Assembly: GCF_000208745.1 (NCBI RefSeq)
Contig: NC_030850.1
Location: 186,001 to 250,000 of the forward strand
Length of the DNA: 64,000 nucleotides
Direction: 5' to 3'
Source of the DNA: Theobroma cacao
Lineage: Eukaryota > Streptophyta > Magnoliopsida > Malvales > Malvaceae
Made by a program: the position numbers and the translations under genes. The notes below the pieces were generated by a model. The model was not told where the DNA came from and searched no databases. It worked only from the letters and a program-made list of their open reading frames with translations. Shown piece after piece: positions 19,591 through 30,179 of this stretch (the first letter of the stretch is position 1; every line of letters starts with the position of its first letter).

Positions 19591-20506
19591 AGCGATCTGC
19601 CTAATCACTCAAGACTGTCAAGGTTGAAAACCAGTCTAGTCATAAAAATGGAAGAAAAGAAGGATATATAAGGGCATACCGGCAAATAACTTAAAAGATT
19701 AATGAAAAGTATAAAGAAAGTCTTGTAGGTCAGATCTTGGTCAAGCAAGAAGGCTCATTTCAAATCAGTAAAAGAGACCTTGGCAAAGAAAATGAAGAAG
19801 GCTAGCTTGTATTGACCAGTGAAGTCCCATATCAATTTATAATACAAAAGTAATAAATAAAATATTAAAAAAAAAAAAAAAACAGCTTAACAAAAGGTGC
19901 AGCACCATTAAGATTGTCAGCTGTCCTCTGCAATTGTGCAAAGCTAACATGTTGCTCGACTGAAAAGCTAAATAGTAGAAAAAATTGAAATAACCAAAAG
20001 GTTAAATAACTATGTAAGTAGCAGATAAGGCCTTCTTCTTCAATCCAAATTTGATATCTTCACTCCCAGCAGAGTATTGAACCAGAGATTAACTTTCAAT
20101 AATCACTTCATAAAGAATAAGGAAAGAAAGAAAGGCTGGAGAGATAGAAAGATTTTCTTAAAAAATAAGAACATTAAATCATATATCAGTTGAATCTTGA
20201 ATTGTCATGTGCAGACACTGTTGAAAGATGGAAATGGGAAGAAATGTTAAACACTGTTGAAAGATGGAAAAGAGGAGATTGTAACTGGAAAAGACTTGAT
20301 CAAACTCATATTAGCAGGCACTATCTTTTTTGTTCTCAGTCTAAAAAAAATTTGTATGAAAGTCACTGAAACTACAGTGTAAAGATCAGCCTATATATGG
20401 GGATCAAAGTCAGGACCTACAATCAAGGTACAAGCCTAGTAGTACTCAGTACCATTAAACAAAGCAGGCAGTATTCCTGACTGATGCAAATTAGCATGTT
20501 AAAAAG
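19591..20506. other. Upstream region of GLR copy B
   Basis: Probable 5' UTR and promoter of copy B. AT-rich, with an A run at 19867-19882. A short direct repeat, ctgttgaaagatggaaa, occurs at about 20219 and 20252. No gene seen. Confidence 0.55.
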
Positions 20507-20885
20507 AATACAGCAGTCGGCGGTTGAGAATTAACGTTGGACGTCCTTCTTCACGGAAAGGCATGGACCACCATAGGGAAGGACTCAAGACTGATTTGCA
20601 AGAGGAAGAAACATCCGCAATGATTATGTTTCCTTTTCTTACTTATCCCTTGCCTTCTTTTTGTTCCAGGACTGGTTGTGGTCTCTTGCCGTGTATTTTT
20701 GCTTGTCAATTTCATTGTACAGATTAGGTCGTTGCTGGCCAATTTTTTGTAAGCCAGCCATAGAGTCGGATCCTGGGTGATTCTTTGCCAGGTTCCCTCT
20801 CCCTTTGTGTAAATGGGATCATCCCTTTTGATATGAAATCATTCCATATTTAACTTTCCAAAAAAAAAAAAGAAAATACAGCAGT
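20507..20885 (+). mobile_element. Poly-A retroelement insertion (SINE or 5'-truncated LINE) with target-site duplication
   Basis: The 11-base string aatacagcagt occurs at 20507-20517 and again at 20875-20885, each preceded by an A-rich aaaaaga context. Between them lie about 345 bp of sequence less AT-rich than the flanks, ending in an A run (20860-20870). This is the layout of a target-primed retroinsertion on the plus strand. I see no clear pol III A and B boxes at the left end and no recognisable protein, so SINE versus truncated LINE is open. Confidence 0.75.
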
Positions 20886-21511
20886 ACATATTTTCTTCAA
20901 TTACGTGAAGAAATTCCCAGAATTATTCGTTAAATATATATTCACTTGATCCGTCTAACAACTTCTACAATACACTAAATAAAAGTTCTTTTATAGAAAG
21001 AAACAACCTACCATTATTTTCTGAACGGTCACGTTATGTAGGCCGAAGGAAATCATAAGAAACAGCAAGTACCAGATTTGTTGTGCTCAATGACCAGAGG
21101 AAGGCGTGGAGGCAAGAAAAAACACATGGAAAAACAACTACTGTGCGGAAATTGGTGGTTAAAGCCAGGTATAATAATAGGATATAGGGAGAAGTATTGG
21201 CTAATGGCTAAGCAAGCATCATGCTCTTCAAAGTGCAAATACAAACCAAGTACATGTTTTCAGACACTGGAATTGGAGGAAATAGTAAACGTCAAATGAC
21301 TTAATTGGGATACCTATACAACCTACACGTATTCATTCATATTTTTGTTTTTATGCCATTGGCATTTGGCAACAAGTAAATCATGCTTTTAAGTGTTTGA
21401 TGGATCCTTATTTGCCCATTATATCAGCCATAACTTTTTGCCAACCATTCTTGTTAATGTGGGACACCTGAAGCATCAAATCGAATAATTCATAAAATAA
21501 TCCAAGTCAAT

Positions 21512-22556
21512 AATTTGCAGCGTTTTTCACGCATCCTTCTCACGTGCCATTTTATTTGGACAGTATGGGCCTTCTTCTTCAATGCTGGGGGATGTCATAG
21601 TCTTCTCTTCGCACTTCATCAGCCTTTTTACAGTCTTGGGCTGGTTGTGTTTTGGCAAAGGACACACATAAGCGACGGATGATAGTTTGTGGTGTCACAT
21701 TGTGGTCTCTGTAATTGGTTCGTGGTGAGTCGATTTTAACAGCAAAAGTATGGGATGGGTCTAAAATATTCTGTCTTATTAAGATATGATTTCTGCTCTG
21801 GGTGCGCGCATGTGAGGGCATTGATGTGGTTGATGATATCGACTAGTGGTCTGAACCTTGAAGCACATCTATTAGATGGTCCCTCTTCACTCACGACTAA
21901 GGATCTCTTGGATACCTCTATCTGAAGATAAGTTTAAATTCAATGTAGATGACTTAGCAAGGGGTAAAACGAACCTAGTAGGATGTGGTGGAGTCATACG
22001 CAACTCTGATGGTTATGTGGTGGGTGTTCTCTTTGGCCCACTTGGCATCCAAGACTCCAACTTTACAGAGCTTATGGCCTTCTTCATACACTGTGCCTTT
22101 TCTCCCACTCCTCCTTTGCAAGTTCTAAATTTATTATTGAATCTAATTCCAAGAATGCTCTATCGTGGGTGATCAAAGACACGAGGTCTTGGGACAAGTG
22201 ATATTTATTTAAAGAAATTGATGTATTTGTTCTTTCGCTAGATATGGTGTCTTTTTTCCATACATTACGAGAAAATAATTATTTTGTAAATTTCCTAACA
22301 AAATTTGGAGTCGACAAATACACGATGTTCTTAACATGATGGTAACTTTTGAAGCTTTTATTGAGTTGAGATGTTGCCTTTAGTCTTATGTTAATATTTT
22401 GATTTACTTATGACTTTTGCATTGTCTTACTATACTAAGCACGAACAGGTGAATCTTTTGTTTAATGGTACTGGGTGCCCCTAGGCTTGTACTACACTGT
22501 AATTTCAGTAATTTTAATACATATTTCATATGACTGAGAAAAAAAAATTTGCAGCG
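21512..22556 (+). mobile_element. 5'-truncated non-LTR (LINE) retrotransposon with target-site duplication
   Basis: The string aatttgcagcg is present at 21512-21522 and 22546-22556, flanking about 1.02 kb that ends in a short A run (22539-22547). Inside, on the plus strand, are remnants of the LINE ORF2 C-terminus: around 21710-21810 broken frames resemble the region between reverse transcriptase and RNase H (NGKVWD-like, then a hydrophobic LWVRA stretch), followed by an RNase H domain (separate entry). The intact duplication and truncated 5' end point to target-primed reverse transcription; frameshifts and stops show it is dead. Confidence 0.85.
21876..22318 (+). pseudogene. Decayed RNase H domain of the LINE ORF2
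   Basis: The first frame reads ISWIPLSEDKFKFNVDDLARG, then GCGGVIRNSDGYVVG and GPLGIQDSNFTELMAF, a typical plant LINE RNase H start with the first catalytic Asp (FNVD) and the Glu (TEL). After a frameshift near 22090-22110 another frame continues SKFIIESNSKNALSWVIKD, where the expected Asp of ESDS is Asn. A later frame gives FFHTLRENN and FLTKFGVD, matching the usual end of the domain. Several frameshifts and a lost catalytic residue rule out function. Confidence 0.85.
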
Positions 22557-22809
22557 GCTCCAGTACATCTGCTGTATGCTCGTACCTTCAATTACCATGT
22601 TTATCATTTTCCACATAGTGTCACGAGTCAGAACTGTTTTGCTGCTGTAATTACCTATGCAGAAGCCTGAGAAACCTCTGTAGTTTATCTTCTGATGTCT
22701 GAAGTCAGAATTGAACTCAAACGACTTAAGTTTTGATTAGCATACGGCACTGCATCACTGTGGACACGGAATAGCTGGAGATACACAAGACTCTGTTACT
22801 GCTAACAGC

Positions 22810-22832
22810 AATATATATATATATATATATAT
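22810..22832. repeat. (AT)n microsatellite
   Basis: Uninterrupted AT dinucleotide run of about 11 units. Confidence 0.95.
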
Positions 22833-24085
22833 TGAAGGTTAAAATGATTCATTAGAGGAAGTAACCAATGGTTAACTCCAAACCAAAGTACAGAAAAGAA
22901 CTGCAAGTTCAAGACCTATGCGCAGTCCCAAGTGGTGGCATAACCCTCAAAATTACATAATTGGGCAAAACTGAGTCCACTACCGTAGATTTCCCTGTAT
23001 TCACACCCCCATTTCCAGGAACTCCATCAAAATAAACATAAAAGTAGGTTCAACCTATACAATAAGCTCACAATGCCCACCAACTTAAAGCTTCTCTTTA
23101 ATCTCAACCCTTTCAACCAGAGCAAATCAGCATCAGGCAACCCCTTTTAACGACTCTCCCAACCTCGGAGACCAATGGAGCATCAGAATCATCTGTCAGT
23201 ACACACTTTCTCCAAAAGAAAACAAACAAGCTGTCCGCCTACCAGTCAATAATGTGAACAGCAATCAGTAAAAAAAAATGTCATGCAAACAGGAACAATC
23301 CTGGGGACCAACTGCAAGCAAATGCCAACACCACAACATGCAGAGATTAATACCAGCCACACAGAGATGCACCCAAACCATCGCAATGAGGACCACCAAA
23401 AATCTCGCTCATCATTTACTCACCCCTGCCCCCACCTCACTTCTCCTACTTGAAGTGTCATCCCTGACGTTCAACAGGCCACCTCTCTACCTTGTAAAAC
23501 AACGGCTGATTTCTAATCTTTAGGCGATTGTCTTTACATATGGTTTGTTTGAATGGTTGGTAATGGGCTGTACCTACATCAGTGGGCAGTGGCTAGTGAA
23601 TTGGCAATCTCATGTTGTCACTCTATGTCTCCAAGATTATTTCCGGACGCTGGGGAAATCTATATCTCATCAAGCACAGATCACACACTTGACTTACCAT
23701 TGTTTTGTTGTTCATTCAATCAGCATTCATTACTGTCATTGGCTAATTAGTTTTCCCCACACCCACACAACCATTAACGACATCCGACTCTAACAGATAG
23801 AATTAGCAATATAAGACAGATACGTTAACTCTGCAGCTTCTTGGTTTGATACTGAACAATGAACATGGATCACTCATCACTAATCAGGGTGGACGCAGGA
23901 AGTGTAAAATAAGAGATGAGAAGAGATGGTTGATGTTGGAAATTCTATGAAACAAATCCAAGGGATAGGAATTGGCAAGCGGTCAACGATACGCAAATGA
24001 GACACGTGTAAAAAAGCCAACCCTCTTTCAAGCGCTACAATATAGAGCGGGAAACCTGGAAGCCCATAACCTATTTAACAGACTT

Positions 24086-24263
24086 GGGTTTCCTCTCTCT
24101 CTCTCTCTCTCTCTACTAACGTCCTTCCCTTTCCCTTCCTACCTACCATGTCGTTTTACGGTTTTACCTATTTCTTNGGTTCGTTCTCTCTCTCTCTCTC
24201 TCTCTCTAAACGGTCCTCCCTTTCCCTTTCCTACTACCATGCTTTGGTTTTACCATTCTTATT
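24086..24263. repeat. Imperfect direct duplication of about 90 bp around an N (24177), each copy with a (CT)n run
   Basis: Copy 1 (about 24086-24176) and copy 2 (24178-24263) each read ggttt/ggttc, a CT run (24094-24114 and 24185-24207), then cctccctttcc-like sequence, ctaccatg, and ggttttacc ending ttctt. The differences are mainly one-base indels and substitutions, as expected from two low-quality contig ends over one locus joined with an N. Confidence 0.75.
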
Positions 24264-24649
24264 CTTTTTTTACTACTAATACTATTATTTCTGTTATACA
24301 TTCTAAGCTTTTTTAATTTTGTTGGATCTTTTCATCTCATACTTTCTTCATAATCGAGCAGAGACAGAGTGCATCCAACTTGGCAATGGTGGCTGTCTTT
24401 GGTTCCCCATACAATCCAATAAATTTTCCAGCTTGCAATAAAACAGGCTGCTATTGATACCATACATCTTGCTGATTTCTGTGATAAAATGAACATCAAT
24501 TGAATCTTGGATCTAGAGCTTCACCGTTTCGGCAGTTGGTTCACGCTAAATATGGGTTGTCTATTACCTAATCTGGTGCTTTTTGTCATTGAAAACATGG
24601 ATTAGCGTTTTGTTTTTGTTCCTTTTTTGTGGATTGTGGAGGAGGATCA

Positions 24650-26325
24650 ATGGCTCCAGCGACAGATGTATCTCCACATTCAACAAGACTAGAAGGTGGA
24701 AGATTCCAGGGAAGTTTCAATTCAATGGAGGATGGAAATGAAGGGTCATTGGAGAATATGAACCAAATCAACGCTGCCAAACCTCCGAGAAACCTCTCTG
24801 CTATGCGCCATTGCACCAGCTCTGCTTGGTTACCTGAACGGGTTAGTCTTATCTACCTTTTCTTTCTTGTTTGAGGTGATGCAGAGAAAGCTTTAAAGCA
24901 TTCATGTAAAATAGTTGTCTCTTCTATTTGGTGTAGGAACCAGATGTGCCCGTGAAGTCACCACCATCAAGTGAGAATTCTGGCTTTTTACCTGTAGTTC
25001 GTTCAGGAAGCTGTTCCGAGAAAGGACCAAAACAGTATATGGAGGATGAGTTTATATGTGTTGATAATCTCTTTCAATATCTTGGTTCAGCTGCAAACTT
25101 CCCTTCCCCAGGAGCATTTTATGGGGTGTGTAACTTTAGTTAGGTTAGAGTACTTCAATTCATTAAGTGACTGTTTTTGTAATTTCCTCTTGTGTGGAAC
25201 ATTTTCATGAGTAGCATTCCTGGTGTACAATAGATGCAATCTATTCATGCTGCAATTGTGATTGCCAAATGAATTATGCCGATGTATTAGTCACCTTAGT
25301 CTGACTGTTTCATAAACCATTTGCATATATCAGGTTTCATCCAGCTGTAGATCATTTTTTTTAACCTATAAACAATGGTTCATTGCTGCAATGCACTCAA
25401 GTTGGATTTTTTCTACAGGTATTTGATGGACATGGTGGTCTTGATGCAGCATCCTTTACCAGAAAGAACATTCTCAAGTTTATTGTTGAAGACTCCAATT
25501 TTGCAACTGGCACGAAGAAGGCAGTTAAGAGTGCATTTATGAAGGCTGATCATGCATTTGCAGATGCTAAATCTCTCGATAGCTCCTCTGGCACCACTGC
25601 TTTGACTGCTCTCATATTGGGAAAGTAAGAAGCTAATGCTAAAATCTACCTCTTATTTTAAACTAGATCTTCATGCATTCTGCTGTTCGACATTGATATG
25701 ACACAGTATGGTTTCCTTTTGTCTATTATTATTATCGTGAAATGATTTAACTGTGCTTGTTTCCGCCAGGACCATGCTCATTGCTAACGTTGGGGATTCT
25801 CGAGCAGTGTTAGGTAAACGAGGAAGAGCAATTGAGCTGTCTAAAGACCACAAACCCAATTGCACCTCTGAAAGATTAAGAATTGAGAAACTAGGTGGTG
25901 TCATATATGATGGCTATCTCAATGGCCAGCTTTCTGTAGCACGTGCCCTTGGAGACTGGCATATTAAGGGCTCTAAAGGCTCCAAAAGCCCCTTAAGCTG
26001 CGAGCCGGAGTTGGAAGAGATTTTCCTGACTGAAGAAGATGAGTTCTTGATAATGGGCTGCGATGGCCTTTGGGATGTGATGAGTAGCCAATGTGCTGTT
26101 ACAATGGTGCGGAAGGAGCTGATGCAGCATAATGATCCTGAAAGGAGCTCAAGAGCACTTGTCAAGGAGGCACTACAACGCAACACCTGTGATAATCTAA
26201 CTGTTGTCGTGGTCTGTTTCTCTCCAGAGCCACCTCCACGGATTGAAATTCCTAGATCGTATAAGAGAAGGAGTATATCAGCGGAAGGGCTGGATCTCCT
26301 TAAGGGTGTTTTGAACAACATATGA
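24650..26325 (+). CDS. PP2C-type Ser/Thr protein phosphatase (PP2CG/DBP1-like group)
   Basis: Metal-dependent protein phosphatase. Exons: 24650-24841, 24937-25125, 25419-25624, 25770-26325; phases agree, 380 aa. The ATG at 24650 is the first in frame. Metal-binding and core motifs in order: YMEDEF (E100, D101), VFDGHGG (128-134), [47 protein letters not shown] and [10 protein letters not shown], so all catalytic positions seem intact. The N-terminal 64 residues are Ser/Asn-rich and variable. The C-terminus ([17 protein letters not shown]) resembles, from memory, the Arabidopsis PP2CG1 and DBP1 relatives, which act in stress or ABA signalling; the exact group is inferred. In Arabidopsis a PP2C of this kind adjoins GLR3.6, as here. 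Confidence 0.93.
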
Positions 26326-26950
26326 GCAGGAATTATCCACAGCTTGTACAAAAATGGAGTTTATAACCCCCCCCCCCCAAAAAAAAAAAAAAAAGGAGAT
26401 TATCCCATTGGTGGGGCGATTTTTCCGAACAACTGATCCCTCAGCTGCAGAGTTGATGATTTCTTTCTTCCACCAAGAATCCTGGATATCTGATGTACTT
26501 CATATTTTGGATTTTCAGTCAGTAATTTTTGTGCTGTAGTCCTAAACTGCTAATAAGTTGCCTGAATTTTGGTCGTGGCAACCTCTGCAAGTTTGATATT
26601 GGTTTCAGGATTTCAGTGGCAAAGCTCAAAGTATCAGCAAGTTTGAGGGACTACAGGAATATTGTGTTTTTCTTCGCAAAACTTTACTACTATTAGACAC
26701 GTAAAGAGCCTGTAGTGAAATTTTACAGGGTGCTGAGAGAGAGAGAGAGGATAAATCTATCTAAACTCTTCATACTCTATCAAACAATCTGCTATTCTTG
26801 AACCAACCAAAACACAGTGAAAGTAGGATTCAATTTCACGCTTGTTGTATTAGAACGGTGACTAATACTACAACAACTGTTTAAAGCCCTGTTTCTCCAT
26901 ATCAAAATTTTGTTGTCTTTTGCCCCACAAGTTCAGCTATCTTGAAAGCT
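26326..26950. other. 3' flank of PP2C
   Basis: Probable 3' UTR and spacer. Contains a C run followed by an A run (26371-26395) and a short GA repeat (26736-26749). No gene seen. Confidence 0.6.
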
Positions 26951-26976
26951 AATTCTGTCTGGCATGGCATCCAACA

Positions 26977-27015
26977 TGGGCCATATCGGGCAGCAAACCC
27001 AATTCATTGAGCCCA
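26977..27015 (+). promoter_or_regulatory. Two site II (TGGGCC/T) elements upstream of uL11m
   Basis: TGGGCC at 26977-26982 and AGCCCA (TGGGCT on the other strand) at 27010-27015 lie 88-126 bp before the start codon. Site II motifs bound by TCP factors are known in promoters of plant ribosomal and mitochondrial protein genes; function here is inferred from position only. Confidence 0.5.
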
Positions 27016-27102
27016 AGCTGCTGTTAAGTAGCAAGCACAAGCAACAAGACCCTGCTCATTATTTCTCACGCACGCCAAAAACCCACAGAAACAAACGGAG
27101 GC

Positions 27103-27570
27103 ATGTCAACCCTGAAGGAGATCCTAACCCGGCGGCCAGTGGCAGCCACCATCAGGCTGACGGTGCCAGCGGGAGGAGCACGACCCGCGCCACCAGTGGG
27201 TCCTGCCCTGGGGCAGTACCGTCTGAATCTGATGGCCTTCTGCAAGGACTTCAACGCCCGAACCCAAAAGTACAAGCCCGACACTCCTATGGCCGTCACC
27301 ATAACCGCCTTCAAAGACAACACCTTCGAGTTCATAGTGAAGTCTCCCTCCGTGACATGGTACCTGAAGAAGGCAGCGGGCATCGAGTCCGGTAGCAGCC
27401 GCCCAGGTCACGTGATCGCCACTACGTTGTCCGTCAGACATATTTACGAGATTGCCAAGATTAAGCAATCGGATCCTTATTGTCAATACATGTCCCTTGA
27501 GAGTATTTGTAAGTCCATTATTGGGACGGCTAATACAATGGGGATTAAGGTGGTCAATGAGTTGGATTAG
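27103..27570 (+). CDS. MRPL11: Mitochondrial ribosomal protein L11 (uL11m), bacterial type
   Basis: Protein of the stalk base of the large mitochondrial ribosomal subunit, where it contacts rRNA and translation factors. Single exon, 155 aa. The N-terminal domain carries the bacterial L11 signature (PAGGARPAPPVGPALGQYRL, then NLMAFCKDFNART); the C-terminal rRNA-binding domain shows MGIKVVNEL at its end. Length and wording agree with the Arabidopsis mitochondrial L11. There is no long cleavable presequence, only a short basic start (MSTLKEILTRRPVAATIR). Chloroplast L11 would have a long transit peptide, which favours the mitochondrial assignment. The intronless structure is normal for this gene. 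Confidence 0.95.
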   Translation: MSTLKEILTRRPVAATIRLTVPAGGARPAPPVGPALGQYRLNLMAFCKDFNARTQKYKPDTPMAVTITAFKDNTFEFIVKSPSVTWYLKKAAGIESGSSRPGHVIATTLSVRHIYEIAKIKQSDPYCQYMSLESICKSIIGTANTMGIKVVNELD

Positions 27571-28259
27571 TTTGTTCATTTCACGAACATGTAATGGTCT
27601 TCTTCAAACTCTTGTTACTGCATTTGTTCTCCACCGTGTTCGAAACATTGTCTGTGTGGGAAGTTGTTTCATTGTCTTTGAGACCTTTGACATGTATTTG
27701 TTGGATGATTTCTGGAACTTTCAAAGATTATTTCAATTCAATGCTTCACTTCTCTTTGCAGCTGTTCAATTACTAACAATTCAATACGAGTTGATCAAAC
27801 ACTGTTCAAATCTAAAAATACTACTGTCATTTCATTTTGAATGAATGTCCGCATTTTCAGCCAAGGCAACTGAAATGGAAGCTTAAGCCAGGAACACGAT
27901 GACTTTGGATCTTGAGATAATACGGAATTGCACTATAAGATGAAAGAGAAAGGCTTCTCTTGTTGCCTGGCTTGGCATCCTCCTAGGAAGTAGAAAATTT
28001 TGTACAGCCTCTACTCCCCTAGCTATTTAACTTTACCCTTCCCTTTTATGATAAGTTAAGACCAATCCTTAACATGAATCGATTGTACTAATGTTTTGTT
28101 TTTGTCCCAGTGAAAGAAATTGTCCTTCGCATCTCAAAGTCTATTATCTAAAGGCTTAAATCTGTATGGAAAATAAAACAATTATTTCTAACTGGAACAT
28201 TCATTTGCTTAAAGAGAAGACCTTTTCTCGCACGCTAACTCGGAGCTAAAGTGAGTCCC
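27571..28259. other. Spacer between uL11m and the PPR gene
   Basis: Probable 3' UTR of uL11m followed by the PPR promoter. No gene or repeat seen. Confidence 0.6.
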
Positions 28260-30179
28260 ATGCCGAAGCTCCCACACCTTTGGGGTTGGAGGCTTTCAGC
28301 TTTGTCAACGATAGAAACCCATCGTTATCTAAAATCATTGCCCAGCTTTCATCTTTATCTAAAACACAGGCTCTCATCTTCGTCTTCCCTGGGCGTCCCA
28401 AGTCATGAGCATATTGCCCATCTGATACTAGACCAGAAATCAGCAGAGGCAGCTCTGCAAACCTTCCATTGGGCTTCAAAGCTCCCAAATTTCACTCATT
28501 CTCAATCCACCTACCGTGCTTTGATCCACAAGCTCTGTGCTTTTCGCTGTTTCAACACTGTCAAGGAACTGCTCGACGAAATGCCCACCTCATTAGGCGT
28601 GCCCCCAGATGAAGATATTCTTGTCGCCCTTGTTCGAGGCCTGGGACGAGCCCGGATGGTCCGGGATGTCATCAAGGTTCTTGATTTGGCTTCTAAATTT
28701 CACAACACCCCTTCTTTGAAGATTTTCAATTCAATACTGGACGTTCTTGTTAAGGAAGATATCGATTTGGCTAGGAACTTTTATAGGAAGAAGATGATGT
28801 CAACTGGTGTTCAAGGTGATGATTACACTTTTGGGATATTGATGAAAGGTCTTTGCTTGACTAATAGAATTGCCGATGCATTTAAGCTTTTGCAACTCAT
28901 CAAGTCCAGCCCTGTAAAGCCAAACACTGTGATGTATAACACTTTGATTCATGCTCTATGTAGAAATGGCAAAGTTGGGAGAGCAAGAAGCTTGATGAAT
29001 GAGATGCAGGACCCCAATGATGTTACCTTTAATGTCTTGATATCTGCTTATTGTAAAGAAGAAAATTTAGTTCAAGCCCTTGTGTTGGTGGAGAGGAGCT
29101 TCACCATGGGATTTGTACCGGATGTCATCACCTTGACTAAAGTGCTGAAGATTCTCTGCAATGCGGGTCGTGTAGCGGAAGCCCTTGAGATTTTAGAGAG
29201 AGTTGAGAGCAAGGGAGGTGTAGTTGATGTGCTAGCTCATAATACTTTGATAAATGGTTATTGTAGAATAGCAAAGGTGAAACTTGGGCAGCGCCTTTTA
29301 AAGGAGATGGAGCGTAAGGGCTGCCTCCCAAATGCTGACTCATATAACATACTGATCTCTGGTTTCTGTGAGTCTGGCATGCTGGATTCAGCTCTGGATA
29401 TGTTCAATGAAATGAAGACAGTTGGGATCAGTTGGAACTTTGTTACATATGATGCATTGATTAAAGGACTCTGTTCAGGAGGGAGGATGGAAGATGGCTT
29501 TAAGATTTTAGAGCTGATGGAGGAGAGTAAGGGGGGTTCAAGGGGGCATATTAGACCTTATAATAGTGTGTTGTATGGTTTGTACAAGGAGAATCGTTTG
29601 GAGGAAGCATTGGAGTTCCTTTCCAAAATGCAAAATTTATTTCCTAAAGCTGTGGATAGGAGCTTGACGATATTGGGGTTTTGCGAGGAGGGCAGCATTG
29701 AGGATGCAAAGAGAGTTTACGATCAGATGGCTGGGGAAGGAGGGATTCCAAGTGTACTTGTTTACGATTGCTTAATTTGTGGATTTTGCCTAAAAGGGTG
29801 TGTGCGAAACGCAGTCGAACTGATGAATGAAATGGTTGGCTGTGATTATTTTCCAGTAGCATCAACATTCAATGCTGTAATTAGTGGGTTTTGCACTCAA
29901 GGTAAATTTGGCAGTGCTTTAAAGCTAATGGAGGACATGGTTGGAAGAGGTTGCATTCCTGATCGAGGAAGTTACAGTCCATTGATCAATGCTCTTTGTA
30001 TGAAGGGGGATATTCAAAAGGCTGTAATGCTTTTGCTACAAATGTTGCAAAAGAGTATAATACCTGATGATTTGACCTGGAATTCAGTACTTGTGTGTCT
30101 TAGTCAAGAAAGAGAATGGTTGAAGAGCAAGAAGGCGTTGCATGTAAATAACCTATTACAGAGGATTATTGAGACCTGA
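28260..30179 (+). CDS. P-class pentatricopeptide repeat protein, probably mitochondrial
   Basis: Organelle RNA-binding protein built of 35-residue helix pairs. Single exon, 639 aa, starting at the ATG at 28260 (the GTG nine bases upstream is not used). The N-terminus ([16 protein letters not shown], then Ser/Arg-rich) looks like a mitochondrial presequence. Arrays of PPR units run from about residue 65 to the end, e.g. [60 protein letters not shown] and [20 protein letters not shown]. No E, DYW or SMR domain follows, so it is P class: RNA stabilisation, splicing or translation rather than editing by its own deaminase. From gene order it may be the counterpart of Arabidopsis At2g17525. The target RNA is unknown. 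Confidence 0.92.
   Translation: MPKLPHLWGWRLSALSTIETHRYLKSLPSFHLYLKHRLSSSSSLGVPSHEHIAHLILDQKSAEAALQTFHWASKLPNFTHSQSTYRALIHKLCAFRCFNTVKELLDEMPTSLGVPPDEDILVALVRGLGRARMVRDVIKVLDLASKFHNTPSLKIFNSILDVLVKEDIDLARNFYRKKMMSTGVQGDDYTFGILMKGLCLTNRIADAFKLLQLIKSSPVKPNTVMYNTLIHALCRNGKVGRARSLMNEMQDPNDVTFNVLISAYCKEENLVQALVLVERSFTMGFVPDVITLTKVLKILCNAGRVAEALEILERVESKGGVVDVLAHNTLINGYCRIAKVKLGQRLLKEMERKGCLPNADSYNILISGFCESGMLDSALDMFNEMKTVGISWNFVTYDALIKGLCSGGRMEDGFKILELMEESKGGSRGHIRPYNSVLYGLYKENRLEEALEFLSKMQNLFPKAVDRSLTILGFCEEGSIEDAKRVYDQMAGEGGIPSVLVYDCLICGFCLKGCVRNAVELMNEMVGCDYFPVASTFNAVISGFCTQGKFGSALKLMEDMVGRGCIPDRGSYSPLINALCMKGDIQKAVMLLLQMLQKSIIPDDLTWNSVLVCLSQEREWLKSKKALHVNNLLQRIIET

Larger units (their letters stand above)
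22557..24649. other. Non-coding spacer and PP2C promoter/5' UTR
   Basis: No coding region recognised. From about 22860 to 23900 the sequence is less AT-rich than typical spacer here and has few long homopolymers, so it could hold a non-coding transcript or old transposon; nothing specific was identified. From about 24060 it is probably the PP2C upstream or 5' UTR region, with CT repeats. Confidence 0.5.

Noticed and set aside
19591..19608. GLR copy B start six codons upstream
   Set aside because: The codon at 19608 is GTG; the first ATG is at 19590.
20524..20727. Open frame inside the short poly-A insertion
   Set aside because: 67 codons, no recognisable domain, not matched to any LINE protein; treated as chance.
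22810..22832. AT run as a possible functional element
   Set aside because: Ordinary dinucleotide microsatellite.
23278..23793. Open frames of about 80 codons
   Set aside because: No homology, overlapping frames of equal quality, no supporting splice structure.
27066..27579. Long open frames antisense and in other frames across uL11m
   Set aside because: Shadows of the GC-rich uL11m coding sequence; only the frame from 27103 matches a family.
28251..28259. PPR start at 28251
   Set aside because: The codon is GTG; the ATG at 28260 is used.
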